Below, in pieces: positions 37,530-49,375 of a stretch of DNA of 64,000 nt; within the stretch, counting starts at the first letter, position 1, and each line of letters begins with the position of its first letter. The notes below the pieces were generated by a model. That model had not been told where the DNA came from. It saw only the letters and a list, made by a program, of their open reading frames with translations, and ran no database searches. The stretch is from contig VWZS01008816.1 in assembly GCA_013397075.1 (NCBI GenBank), positions 1,311,660-1,375,659 on the forward strand, read 5' to 3'. The position numbers were made by a program, and so were the translations under genes. The DNA comes from Rhabdornis inornatus. Lineage: Eukaryota; Chordata; Aves; Passeriformes; Rhabdornithidae.

Positions 37530-38411
37530 TGTCGTGGTTTTGATTTACCAATTAAAATATACTCATTTTCTTTTGTGAGACAGAACTGAGGGTAGAAGCA
37601 AGGCGGGCCTGAAACTTAAGAGGGTATAAAAAGAAATTTATTAACTCTACAAAGAAGAAAAGGAAAAAAAAAAATTTAGAATAAGATTTTTTTGACTACT
37701 CTTTCCTTTCCTTTTCTAACTTTTATAACAATGAAACAAACATACAAAAAACTACTTCAATTGATTCCCAACTTAAATAGTCCCTTTTCCGTTTACTTTG
37801 GAGAGAGACGTTTTCTCTTGTTAGGCTATAGGGATTTTTTTACAAGAAGGTAGAAAATAGTCTTTTAGTGGTTTCATTTTTATGATTTTGCATCTGCCCG
37901 GAAACCTGCAATCGTGGTACTTCTCCCAACTCTACAGCCTTCCCAGAGCTGTACTTGTGGGTTATGTTAAAATTCATGGGGTGTTACTTTTACGAATGAA
38001 ATGTTCTAAAACAAAGGNGGGGGGGGAAAAAGTGGCTGGGATGTTACATCAGTCTGAGTCTCTCTGGTCACTGTCCATGGCCACCCCCCTTCTCTCCCTC
38101 TCTGCCAGGACATGCCAGCTCCCCAGACAGGGGGCCCAGCCCGGCCCGGCCCCTGCCAGGCCCACAGGCCTGCAGTGGAGCCAGGCCAGGGCCCTGTTAC
38201 CTGCACTGCTGCCGGAAAAGCCAAGAGGGCTCAGTTCCGGATTACCTCCTTCAAAATGTGTGTTCACGGATCAGACTAACTTTCTTCAATTGGTTATTCA
38301 CACTGTCAATTACCAAACCAGCCTCCAGTTGGTCAGTATCCACTCCCAGGGGAAAGTACTCACAGAAAATACGTCTCTCAGAGTTTCTCTTCCCCAAGTC
38401 AAACTACCACA
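37530..38411 (+). mobile_element. Solo LTR, TGTYRTGGKTTTGATTT family, copy 2, with perfect target duplication
   Basis: The element starts TGTCGTGGTTTTGATTTACC and ends GTCAAACTACCACA. It is bracketed by ACTCT at 37525-37529 and ACTCT at 38412-38416, a 5-bp target-site duplication of the size made by ERVL-type integrases. A TATA box, GGGTATAAAAAG, lies near 37625. A GC-rich block (38075-38220) is shared with the inverted copy at 10788-11620. An N at 38018 sits directly before a G run and marks missing sequence, because the next part of copy 1 is absent here. The 187-codon frame at 37882-38445 runs across the N and the LTR edge and is not a gene. Confidence 0.92.
38018..38018. other. Single N at a poly-G tract inside an LTR
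   Basis: Copy 1 of the same LTR has about 180 bases (complement of 11180-11356) leading into the matching G-rich tract, and these have no counterpart here. The N therefore probably replaces a real sequence gap. Confidence 0.65.
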
Positions 38412-41400
38412 ACTCTCTAACTTATCCTCTCTAACTTTACTCTAGTTTGTCTAAAACTTTCATTATAGATGGCCTGAAACTTGGTTTCAAGGGAGAGAAA
38501 GAAAGAAAGAAAAAAGGGAGTATTATTTTTTATTTGTATTTTACTGTCTGTGTACAGCCTTTTATTTTGCATAATTTTAGCCCTGTGGTCTTGCGTTTTT
38601 CTCTCACTCTGTCAAGGCTTCTACACTTCAGAGTTGGTTTCCTCCAGCATATCTGTCTACCTTCATCTGTTGTAAAGAAGCAAATATAAGAGAAACTACA
38701 AGAGGAACTTGTAATCAAAAATAAAATAAATGGTCAAATTTCTCTGTGTAGTCATGGTGTTATATAAAAGAACTGTTCACTGCATAGGATTCTCTTCCCT
38801 GCACCTTTGGTTGCTGCTCACATGAAACAATCCTGAAGTACTCTGGAACTTCTGTCAGGATGCACCTAGTAATTAGCAACTCTCATCTGTAATGCAAGAA
38901 AACACCTAAGTACATAGAGCATAGTGGTAATCTTCAAGTGGATGGAAGCGGAAATGAAAGTCAAAATTATGGTTTAGGAATATTATTTTTGGAGCTAAGG
39001 TCAACTACTACTGGCTTTAAGGCTTTAGAAACTCTTCTAGGGTTTGCATTTTAAGAGGTTTTTTAGTGTTGAGTGTTGTTGGTTGGTTTTTGTTTTGTTG
39101 GATTTGTTTTCTTCCAACAAGAGTTGGAATTGTTTTTTGTTGGCAAGCTTATGTTTTTGTTTATGAGAGATTCTTTTTACTGACAGTTATGCTGGATCAC
39201 ATTTCCTTGCAACTCAATGTGAGTTTTTAACCTAACCAGTTGGGTGCCATTCATAGTCCTTATGGTCTCTAATTCAATTAAAGGGAAAAAAAAAAATCAA
39301 CACCTGATGACTGCTTCAGGGTGTGTATTTGTCAAGCACATAAGGTGGTTTTATGTGACTCTAAAGAACTGCTCACAGTAGTTCCAATACAGCCAAATTC
39401 TAATTTGGAAAACTTCCCAAGGCCAGGAATGGTGTCTAATGATTGCATTGCAATTAGAAAAAAGACATATCACTGTTATACCAGTTGCTCATACTCATGT
39501 TATTTCTATCACTTGACTAATTTAATTTTTGTTTAACTACTCTCCTCCTTTGTCTGCAGCTATATATGTTTTCTACTGATAATCTTATGCTGCATATGTT
39601 TTTCTGACATGTTCCCTTGTCAAAACCTCTTTTCTATTCAGCCTAGTGCTGGTTGCTATTGCTAGGGCCCAATTCTCCCTCAGTGTCCCTGCCTGACAGC
39701 TGACAGAGATGATGGAGAAGTCAACATGCAGTGTCGATGCCTGTCCCCATGGGAGTCTGTGAGCCATACTCTGACCAGCACTACCTCTGTCTTTGCTGGA
39801 GTGCTGCTTACTTACAGGTGTGATAATAGTGGGTTGGCAAGATATTTTCTTTTTCAATTATTAAACTACCAAAATAGCCCATTGCTATGAATACATGGCA
39901 GAGTTTTAAAGTTTCATGAGCACAAACTGAAATCCAAAAATATCTGACTCAAGAAACTGTTTGTATTAGATTATTTCATGTGTTTTGGACTTCAGGACAC
40001 TACAGTATTTTCACTTGCTTTAGCTTTTGAGGTAAGGAAAATTTTTGAAAATCATGTGAATTAAAACAAAAATTATTTGGTAAAAGATACAAGCATGCTT
40101 TTAGCTTTGTAAGTCAGTTGTTCTCTTAATTTATGTACTAATTAATACAGTTGAAGGCTGATGTGGGAATCTTTACATGAGAGATAAAATTAAAGAGGAG
40201 TTTTTCAGTGTATTTACTTGCTTATGTAGGCGACATTCCATATAGAACTGTGAAGGTCGTAGATCAAGATATGGAATTCTATCATCTGCAAAAAACTCAT
40301 GGGAAATAAGGGAGTTCAGTGAACAAGGAAGAAATCAGTTTAAGTTATGTAATTATTCTCAAACTGCTAATAATTATGCAGAGCCAAAAACATTGCCTCA
40401 TGAAGTGCAACAGTGAGAAAAAGTAATATTTCATCATCCCAATATTAATAGATAAAAATGCATTGAATTTCCTGTTTATGAAGTAATTGAGTAGCAGTAA
40501 ACATGGGGTAAACTGATAACTGCTGGAATGAACACAAAGAAATAGAAAATAATTGCGCTTTCTGTAGACAGAATTAATACATTCCTGTTCCTGCATAATA
40601 ATAGGAATTAAGATTAATCCATATGTAGAAAAGAAATTCTGCTAATTTGCATGATCATTACCTGGTAGGTGGTTTATCCAGCTACAAATGCTGATAATAT
40701 GCACAAGAACCTTACTAAAAATAATGTCTTTACACTTTTATTATAGTATGCACACATACCAAAGAATTTATATGCTTCTTTCAAGACGTGCACTAGGTAA
40801 AATTAAATGCCATACATTTAATTTTGAAAAGAAAAATCACATTGTGACATTTCCAGTGTGTGCCTACATGCTTCGTGACAACCTTGCAAAACTGTTGTGA
40901 AATGTACAGCTCAAAACCAAAATTTTATTGCATGGTTATAAATATGAAGAAAACAAATTCTACTGTGTCTTACCATTTAAAAAGATTGCTTTAGAGTGAG
41001 AGGAATTTTCAGAGGTATTAGTGAGGAAAATGCTGCTGAGTAAGTTGTATAAGTGTTCTTGTAGGGTTGACAAAAATCAGACAAGAAGTAACAGCCGGTT
41101 TTCCAAATCTTAGGATCAGTGTTCATCCAGTACTTGTTTTTTCTAATGTTATGCAGAGCAGACTGTTGTTTTTGTTTTGTTTTACTGAATATACCAGCCT
41201 TGTCTTGTGGATGGCTTCCAAGGACTGTAGGTGGATTTTTATTCCAAACAGCCAGTGAACATAAGTTTAAAAGCATTACCTTAGTTTCCCTTAAATCCTT
41301 ATCATAAGAAGCAGCTTTAGTAAGCAATTTTCTGCCTGCTATATGGAAAGCTGCTTGTTTTTTGTTGCTGTTTTCTTTTTTTTTTTTTGATAGTTCTCAA

Positions 41401-42007
41401 GAAGAAGCTAACAGGTTATTACATAATCCTGGAAGATATTGTGGTAGAGTAACTACATGCATATCCTAAGTGGGTAAAAAAGAAAAAAGCAAAAAAACCG
41501 CTCCTTGATGCTGATATTTGTACCCTGAACCTGGTCTGTTATTTACAGTCAGACTTAAAATGCAGAAAGAACCCTGTAAATTACATCACTTCTGCTCACA
41601 GATCCAATATTTTAAAGCCAAAAACTGTATTGGTATATTTTCAGCAAGGTACCTAATATATCTATGGTGTATTAATATAGCTAGAATACATTAAAGTCAG
41701 TGTCTGTCACATTTGTGAGCATGTTACTATGGATGAAAATTTTCAACATTCATTTATGACACTTTTTTTATTTCCTAATAAGTACTTTTCCATATTTTCC
41801 ATGCTAGCTTCAATAGAAATTATCCAAAATATAACCTTTCATCAAAAATCTCTGAGCTGCTTATAGAACCTAGCCAATCAGTTCTTTGAATAATAATTAA
41901 AAAAAAAATCCTGGTCTTTATCTTGATACATTTAGCATATAAATGTTTTTAAATATGTGCATAATGTATATGTAGCAGTTCAGAGTATTTGGTTATCTTG
42001 TGGCTGT
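38412..42007. other. Unassigned AT-rich stretch
   Basis: Contains a GAAAGAAAGAAA-type purine run near 38497-38516 and G/T-rich low complexity at 39060-39160. Minus-strand frames at 39585-39857 and 40977-41327 are moderately long but show no domain I recognise and no firm splice sites. Confidence 0.4.
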
Positions 42008-42299
42008 ACTACAGAGCCCTACCATTTGAACAGGGTGTAACACAGCTTGGTTGACTGTAACCAACCCTGTTGTTCTTGTTGTACTTGGTGGTAAAAGGAC
42101 ATGAAGGATGTGTTTGTACTGACAGCAAGACAGAACTCTGGTTGTCACCATACTCGAGCGCCTTTGTTGGTTGCTGTAGTAGTATTGGCATTTTTATGGT
42201 TTTGGAATATTGCTGAATAATTGGAGCCCGAATAACTGATGAAAAAAAGGATTTGTTGCACATCTGCTTTCCTGACAGGATTCTTAAATGTGCACACAC
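42008..42299 (-). other. Weak exon or pseudogene candidate
   Basis: On the minus strand, a T-rich CTTTTTTTCATCAG is followed by about 200 bases with a 96-codon open frame (IIQQYSKTIKMPILLQQPTK early on) and then CAAATG followed by GTAGGG. A second frame over the later part reads GLVTVNQAVLHPVQ, which looks more protein-like than the first. A frame change between two protein-like stretches would fit an old processed pseudogene. Three CpG sites in this AT-rich setting are mildly unusual. I do not recognise the protein. Confidence 0.2.
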
Positions 42300-45200
42300 A
42301 TTTATTGTTATCTATATTTTTAAATGTGAAAATATATATGTATTATGTGTTTATTAAACACACTCTTCATTTCTGGAATTTAAAATACTAGATGTGCATC
42401 ATTGTGCTAGCTGGCATTGCAGACACCTGACTTGTACAAGATAGCTACTTTTTTTTCCTGAATTTACAAGCCAAGTAACAGACAATTTCATAACTATAGA
42501 CAGTACATCTGTGCTGGTACACATAGGATTAAATATTTTGCCAGTAGTGATAGATGATTTGTTTAAGCCTAAGGAAGTTCAGAGCAGAAGGGAAAATATT
42601 CTCTGCAGGAAAATATATAAAGAAGTGAAGGGATTGAGTACCTAATAAAGGACTGCTATATGTACCTTTGCTTATAAGCACTCTTTTTCTCGAGTACTTT
42701 AGTGTGACTGGATTCCCTTTGCCAGAGTGTACAATGTATACAGGTTGTATATTTACATTGTTTCAGCAGGCTCTGGTCATTTTTTTGGTGTCAGATAAAT
42801 CTATTTTTTCTGAGGATGGGCCCATATGGCTGAGCAGTATAGTAATGCTGCACTCCACATGTAGCAGCACAATGCAATGGTTGCCTGTTGTATGCATCCA
42901 CACAAATGCTCAGCAAAAAAACTGAAACTGTCACTTGGCTATGCCAGATCATGGTCTTGTCATGTTAAAGTCATAAGGTAAGTGACCAATGATTCTTTCA
43001 AACAAGGTGCTGCCCATACTCATACATGTGTGCATCTATCATTATCTATCTATATATATATGGGTATGTGCATGTCAACTTCTCCTCTGTGTGTCTCTCT
43101 CACACTATGAGGACCAGTCCTGTGTCCTTTTCACTTGGGTGAAAAAGGTATTTTTGTGGGCAATGTTTCAAATAAGGGAAATGACTTCTCTATGTATTTC
43201 TTGGTCATTACTTGACACTAGTCATTATTAAAAATAGAAGACTATTCAAATCTGTGTTATGTAGTTTGGAATATGACCTGTATTTACAGTTTCAAAAAAG
43301 CACGATTTGGGCAGTCTCTCGGGCATGAAATCTAAATAGAGTGTGGCATTGGCTTTCTGAAGTTTAGGAAACTGTACTGATTTCTGCAGCTGAGTTACCA
43401 GGCCGTGCTGAAATTCTTGGATGTAATGGTGAGAGCCTATGTCTGTAAAAATTATCATGGTTTGAACTGGTCTTTTTTCTTCTCACCCTTCTCCTTTTTT
43501 AACCAATATGGCTGCTTGTATGCTGATCTGTGGGAAGATGTGGATATTAAAGCACTAGGCTTCCTATGGGAAGATGTCTTGCATTTGCATTTGTATGTGA
43601 TTCCCCTCTCACCTATGTTGGTAGCCTAAATGTTCATGTCTAATACAAGTTCTGTATCTAAACCTCCTCTTAAGTCCATGTGTGTTGCAGTAAGGACTAT
43701 CCCACCAGCCTTTCAGTAGGAAGACTTGTCCTTTTGGCTATGCTTGTCTTTCTTCAGAAGACCTCTGGGGTCAGGTAAGATGGAACGCTGAGCTCTTACA
43801 AGCCAGCTCAAGTCAGCCCTACTGACCTTAACTTGTCATGTAGCCAAGGCCCAGATGCAGCTATGTCAGCTGGCTGGGTTTCTTGCCTCAGATACAGATG
43901 GAGTGAGCCCCTGATTGTGAAATAAACCATCATGATACTCTTGCTAAACCAGAGGGAGCAATCAGCTGGCTTCTTACTGCCTTTCCTTCTAGTACCTTAT
44001 GCCAATACAGCAGGAGAAATTTCTGCTGCCAGGCACTGCAAGGACATAGAAGTGTCAGTAACTCTTTCAAAGTTGTAGTTTCTTAACTTTTTACTACTTC
44101 TTTTAAAATTGTATTTACACAATTTTGCCAGCTTTACCAGCTGCTATCAGACCTAAACCTACAAGTTTCTGCTTTGGGATATTTGGGTTGTTGCACGTTT
44201 CATCAGTTCCACTCAGGTGCTTTGATCTGTTGTTTTGAGCAGATAGCAAGACCAGGGTCTAAGGGGAGAAGGCTGAAAAGGAAAAATGTTCTCAAGTCAT
44301 GCTGCCTCTCATGTAGTACGTGAACAGCTTTTGTTAGTACCAGACATTTCTTCAGAGGATATTATTTGTCTCTGTCTCGTGGTGCTAGACAAAAAAACAG
44401 CAAAGAATTAATGATTAGGTGTCATGATATTTCCTGACTTCTGTGCTTCTTTCAGCTTGTGCTGTCTGTCTCAGCCCAAGACAAAGTGGTGACTATCTAT
44501 TATTTTTAATTTTCTATCTCCTCCTGCAATTAATTATTGACTCTGCTTCACTATAAGCCACTTCATAATGAGTGGTAAGATTTTATGAAATTAATTTAGG
44601 CTCTGAAAAAAGAAATAGCTAATTAAAAATTATGAAATGGTGTTAAATTTCTGAATATGTTATGTATTGGTGCTTAAATCTACAGATGCAACTTTTCAGT
44701 CTAAAAAATCAATAGTAATCCAAGTAACCACAAATTGGCTATACAATACTAACTAAAAAAGGCTGAATTTACATATAGAGATGCCACTCATGTAAAACCC
44801 ACGCCCAAAATGAAAATATTGTATGTTGTTTATTCCCATTCAATACATGTGACTTCTTTAAGCCAAGAAATGTTAGGTGGTATCCTTTTGAAAACTCTTT
44901 CAGTAATTACAAGATTAAAAAAAAAAAAAGAAAAAGAAAAAAACAGAACCACCAAAAAAATTAGAAGCTATTTATCATTAGATGACTAATTGGCTTTAAA
45001 GGCAGACTAAAGACTGTGTAGGAAAAATGTTGGTGTTTGAAGAAGAGGTATAAAATTGTATATTGGAAGATGCAATTTGGAGATGTTTTTCTGATTGTGT
45101 GGTAAGCATCTCTTACAATATAGTAATTTATCCTTATAAATAAAACAGATACAAGTTGCGGAGATCAGTGTTAAAATTTAAGTTGTCTTAATGTGATTGA

Positions 45201-46779
45201 GTCATCCCTATGTCAATCATAGTAAAAATCACTGTGAAAAGAAGTTAGAGAACTACTTGTCAGACTTATAAGCAGGAAAAAGAAATGTTAGCATAGTTTA
45301 TCATCAAGTGGTGAATATTCCGTGTGTAGTTTAGTCTATTGTTTCAAAGGTTTATATTCCTTTTTCCTTGTCTGAAATTCAATATTGCCTTAAATTAGTT
45401 TTTCAAATTAAAAATTACACAAGCTAGATTTATTTTTGACTGGTTAGTGTACTCCTTTTGGTGACTGCATCTTTAAGTCATTTTCTACTAGTAAATCTGT
45501 TCACTCTGTTAGAAGTTGCAGTTTGAAAAGGAGAATGGGGAATTTCAAAACACACTTTGTGTAATGAACCAGTGCTTATATATTTTTGGTATACATTTAA
45601 GTATGCTGATGTAGCTATTCTGAAGGTGCATTGTCAGCCAAGGGAATGACCTATAATTCTGTTGTGTTGGAACACAAGGAAACAACAGCTGGAATGCCGT
45701 GCCTGGACTAAAGCAGTACAAAACCAATTAATATCTTTTTTGTGGTTGCTTGGCCAAATCCTGAAGCTGGAGTAGGACCGTTGTTTCTGACACCACTAAA
45801 TTTGCTAAACTAGCTTTAAGAAAATTCAGAGGCACTTTTGCTGTTGGGAGAAAGATATTCAAGGCAGTTTTTTTCTGAAGCATTTCCTACCTGGTACCTG
45901 TTAGTCCCCTGAATCATTCTCTGACTTTAATGATAGCTTTATAACCCTGGAATTAATTTAGTAATTGATTCACATAACCTTAATTACAATGTGAAGTAAT
46001 GGAACTCTGATTGCACATGAGCCAGACTATATTCAGTGATGCATGCATTCTGGAAGAAAAATCCTGTCAGAAGTGAATGATCTTTATGGGATGTGACTAT
46101 TTAAAAGTACAAGATGACAAAAAAAAATCCAAATAAATAATCAATATCTTAATTCCTTTAATGGAAATCTGGTTTAAGAGAATTCTGTTGTGTGTGTACA
46201 TATCAGGAAATTCAGCATAATTTAAATGATTTACTGGCTTTCTAATTGTCACAGTGTCAGTGTCTGTCAGTTATCTGTGATAACTTCGTAATCTATTGGC
46301 CAGTTCATCTTGAGTTTGTCAGGCAGTAGAAGCCTGCAGGCAGTGAAGGAGTTCTGGTAAGTCCTGTGAACTTGTGTGGTAGGAGAGGAAGGAGTCTGTG
46401 CCTCTGTCCATGCTGAGGGCAGGCTGGCAGAGTGCAGCACTGGAAGAAGGGCAGCCAGGTGCCTTGGTCCCTGGAGGTGTGCCAAGGCAGACACATGGTA
46501 CCTGCTGGGGCTTTGACATGGATATGACTTCTATTTTAGCTGTCTAGCCAAAAGTGGAAACGAGGAGTGGGAGGGAGGAAAATGAAAGCTTTTAAATGGC
46601 ACAGAGGAAAAGGGGGAAAATAAGAACACTGTGGGAAAGACGATGAGGGGAAGTGAGGCACATGGTTATAGTAAAAGAAGCTACAGCTACATGGACAGAG
46701 GACCCTGCTTACTGAAATGTCCCGAATTTTTTAAGAAGACTGAAAGACATCTTTATTTTTTATCTACTGTTTCTTATAG
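42300..46779. other. Unassigned AT-rich stretch
   Basis: No gene called. There is a short (TATC)/(TA) microsatellite at 43034-43061 and an A-rich patch at 44918-44960. The region 46300-46520 is less AT-rich and has overlapping minus-strand frames in all three frames, which suggests composition and not coding. Confidence 0.4.
43034..43061. repeat. TATC/TA microsatellite
   Basis: A short imperfect run of ATCT units passes into TATATATATATG. Confidence 0.7.
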
Positions 46780-46845
46780 CGAGATCAGGAAGCTTTATCA
46801 TTGTGTACAGAGGTTGTATGCCAAATCTCGATCTGCATACATCAG
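46780..46845 (+). other. Weak 66-bp exon candidate
   Basis: A strong pyrimidine tract, TTTATCTACTGTTTCTTATAG, precedes 46780, and CATCAG followed by GTATCT ends it at 46845. All three frames are open over 66 bases, so coding frame cannot be chosen; one frame gives KLYHCVQRLYAKSRSAYI. Such short splice-like pairs arise often by chance. Confidence 0.15.
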
Positions 46846-48133
46846 GTATCTGCCTTATCTAATGCAAACTAAGACCAAGAAAAAATAGTTTTTCTGGGAA
46901 TACGTATGTAAAAATTGGTTGTTTATGAGAAAGAAATTTGTAGAAGATGGTTAACTGCTGACAGTATTGCACACACAAGTGTTGCGTTACCTGTTGTAGC
47001 TCTAGGAGAAAAATAGGGAAGGAATTCAGATCCACCCTGCTTCTGACATTTCCAGCTATTCATTTGAATATCCTACAGAGTAAAAAAAGTATCTGTCTCT
47101 GCCTGTCCTTTCAACAGACCTAGGAAGTATTTGTGAAATGTGAACAGGTGCTGGAGGCAGTCTGAAAAAATGTCCATATATATGTCTTAAAGTACTTGGA
47201 CTACTTGGGGGAATGAAAAGCAGTATAATATATTAATCTGAGTCTCACTAAAAATCTGTATTATTAAATGCCGCTTTGTGGAACTCCTTAAAGTCTTTTT
47301 TGAACCTGTTTGCACCCATTAAAATTAACGGCCACAGAAAAAGAATTGCAAAGAAAAGTAAATCTGTTTGCAGAAAAGTTGCTTTCTGCTGTCTGATTGC
47401 ATACATACAAAATCTGAATATTACTTATATGTTAATTACTTATACATTAGATACTATATTTTGAAAGACTGGCAGCAGTCACCCTGACAGAAGAGATTAC
47501 AGTGACAGTGCTACTTTGTTGCCAATAGTAGCATCTGTGTTAGATGTGCTTTAATTAAGTTTGAGTTTTGAAGTTTATTGCTGTCACAGTACTTGGTGAC
47601 ATTTTGTGTAAACGAGGAGGGAATATTAATACAGCTCATCAGTCAGATAGTCTCTACCTGTTTCTCTCTTTGCAAACTTGACACTCCACATCTAATGTCC
47701 TCAGGGGAAAGGTGACATCCTGCTGGAAGACATCTAGTGGGGAGAGGTAGAAAATTCTAGGGTCAGTTAATACTGCATTCAGACACATAAGTCAGGTTCA
47801 CTCAAATACCTTCACGAATTTACTGCAGTGTAAAACTCAAGAACTTCCTTGAAGAGAGAATCCAGTGAATTCATATGGCTTCATTTTTTCCTACTGCATT
47901 TACAAAGTTATACATTGCTTAAATTGTCCTTACTACAGGGTTTAACCTGTCTCACTGTTTGATGCTCTCCTAATTACTAGAAGCTCAAGTGGAAAAAGTA
48001 ACAAGGGTTTACAAAACCTATCAGGCAGAGGTTCCATTTTACCTGAAACTGCATTACTAATGATTTCTGAAAGACAGACAAAACATCTCATTACTGCTAA
48101 ACATAAGGCTTTTACAGTTAGATATATAGGGTT
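46846..48133. other. Unassigned AT-rich stretch
   Basis: Nothing recognisable. Confidence 0.45.
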
Positions 48134-48216
48134 TGTGTGGCCAGGTTTTGGTAGCTGGGGCAAGGGGAGGGAGGCACACAGCTTCTGTGAGAAGCTGCCA
48201 GAAGCTTCCCCCATGC

Positions 48217-48484
48217 TCCAATATGAATGTGCCGCTGGCAAAGGCTGGGCCAGTCAGAGCAGGTAGTAGCTCCTCTGTGACAACATATTTAAGAAGTAAA
48301 AAAAAAAAATGTTATAGCACAGGTGTAATTGTGCTAAGAGAGGATTGAGAATATGTGAAAAGGACACCTCTGCAGACACCAAAGTCAGTGGAGAATGAGG
48401 GGCAGGAGGTGCTCCAGGTGCCAGAGCTGATTCCCCTGCAGCCCGTGGTGCAGTCCATGCTGAGGCAGCTGTGCCTCTGCAGCC
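48217..48484 (+). repeat. 268-bp duplication inside the LTR, copy 1
   Basis: Bases 48217-48484 recur at 48486-48753 (offset 269) with no visible difference, ending exactly at the N at 48485. This is probably an unmerged contig overlap. Confidence 0.9.
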
Positions 48485-48485
48485 N
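48485..48485. other. Single N at junction of two identical copies
   Basis: Same arrangement as at 20942: a perfect repeat on each side of one N. Confidence 0.85.
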
Positions 48486-48753
48486 TCCAATATGAATGTG
48501 CCGCTGGCAAAGGCTGGGCCAGTCAGAGCAGGTAGTAGCTCCTCTGTGACAACATATTTAAGAAGTAAAAAAAAAAAATGTTATAGCACAGGTGTAATTG
48601 TGCTAAGAGAGGATTGAGAATATGTGAAAAGGACACCTCTGCAGACACCAAAGTCAGTGGAGAATGAGGGGCAGGAGGTGCTCCAGGTGCCAGAGCTGAT
48701 TCCCCTGCAGCCCGTGGTGCAGTCCATGCTGAGGCAGCTGTGCCTCTGCAGCC
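48486..48753 (+). repeat. 268-bp duplication inside the LTR, copy 2
   Basis: Identical to 48217-48484. The LTR consensus as I know it has this block only once, which supports an artefact. Confidence 0.9.
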
Positions 48754-49375
48754 CTTGGAGGTCCATGGGGGATGCAGAGATCCACCTGCAGCCGCACTGG
48801 AGCAGGTGAATGCTGTGAACCTGTGGGAGACCTGCGTTGGAACAGGGTCCTAGCAGGACCTGTGGACCTGTAGAGAGAGGAGCCCATGCTGGAACTGTTT
48901 TTTCCTGGTAGGGCTTAAGACCCTTTGTGAGGGCCCACACTGGAGCAGGGTGTCAAGCTGAAGGAGTTCATGTAGGAATGTCTCCCATGGGAGGCAGCCA
49001 GAGTTGAAGCAGGGGATAGACTCCTCTCCCTGAGCAGTGGCAGAAAAACCTCTGATGAGCTGACTATATCTCCCACTCCCTGTCTCCTTCCACCACTGGG
49101 GCAAGAAGGTAGAGGTCCTGAAGGAAGGAGGAGCGGGATGAAGGTGGTTTGAAGATTCATCTTAATTCTCATTATCCCGCTCTGATTTTGATTTGTTATA
49201 AATTCAATTAATATTGTCAAGCCAAGTCTACTTTGCCTGTGACAATAATTGATGAGTGATCTCTCTCTGTCCTCATTCATCTTTCATTATAATTGTTTTC
49301 CTCTATACATTTGCAGAATTGAGTGATAGAGCACTTTTGATGGTGGCTGAGCATCCAGGCAGGATCAAACAAGCA

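Larger units (their letters stand above)
48134..49375 (+). mobile_element. Solo LTR carrying an assembly duplication
   Basis: The element starts TGTGTGGCCAGGTTTTGGTA and ends GGATCAAACAAGCA. It follows a common avian LTR family: AGAAGCTGCCAGAAGCTTCC, the TATA-like ACATATTTAAGAAG, CAGACACCAAAGTCAGTGGA, GGAGGTGCTCCAGGTGCCAG, repeated CTGGAGCAGG blocks, TCTGATTTTGATTTGTTATA with AATTCAATTAATATTG, and GAGTGATAGAGCAC near the end. The 268-bp segment 48217-48484 is repeated at 48486-48753 around an N, so the true length is probably near 973 bp. Several open frames on both strands come from this GC-richer repeat and are not genes. I found no clear target duplication. A truncated minus-strand relative lies at 16587-17045. 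Confidence 0.88.

Noticed and set aside
37882..38445. 187-codon plus-strand open frame
   Set aside because: It crosses an N and lies within a solo LTR and its flank. The matching frame recurs in the inverted LTR copy at 10.8-11.1 kb, so it reflects repeat composition.
48581..49280. Several overlapping frames of 77-121 codons
   Set aside because: All lie in the GC-richer LTR at 48134-49375, on both strands, and partly in the duplicated block.
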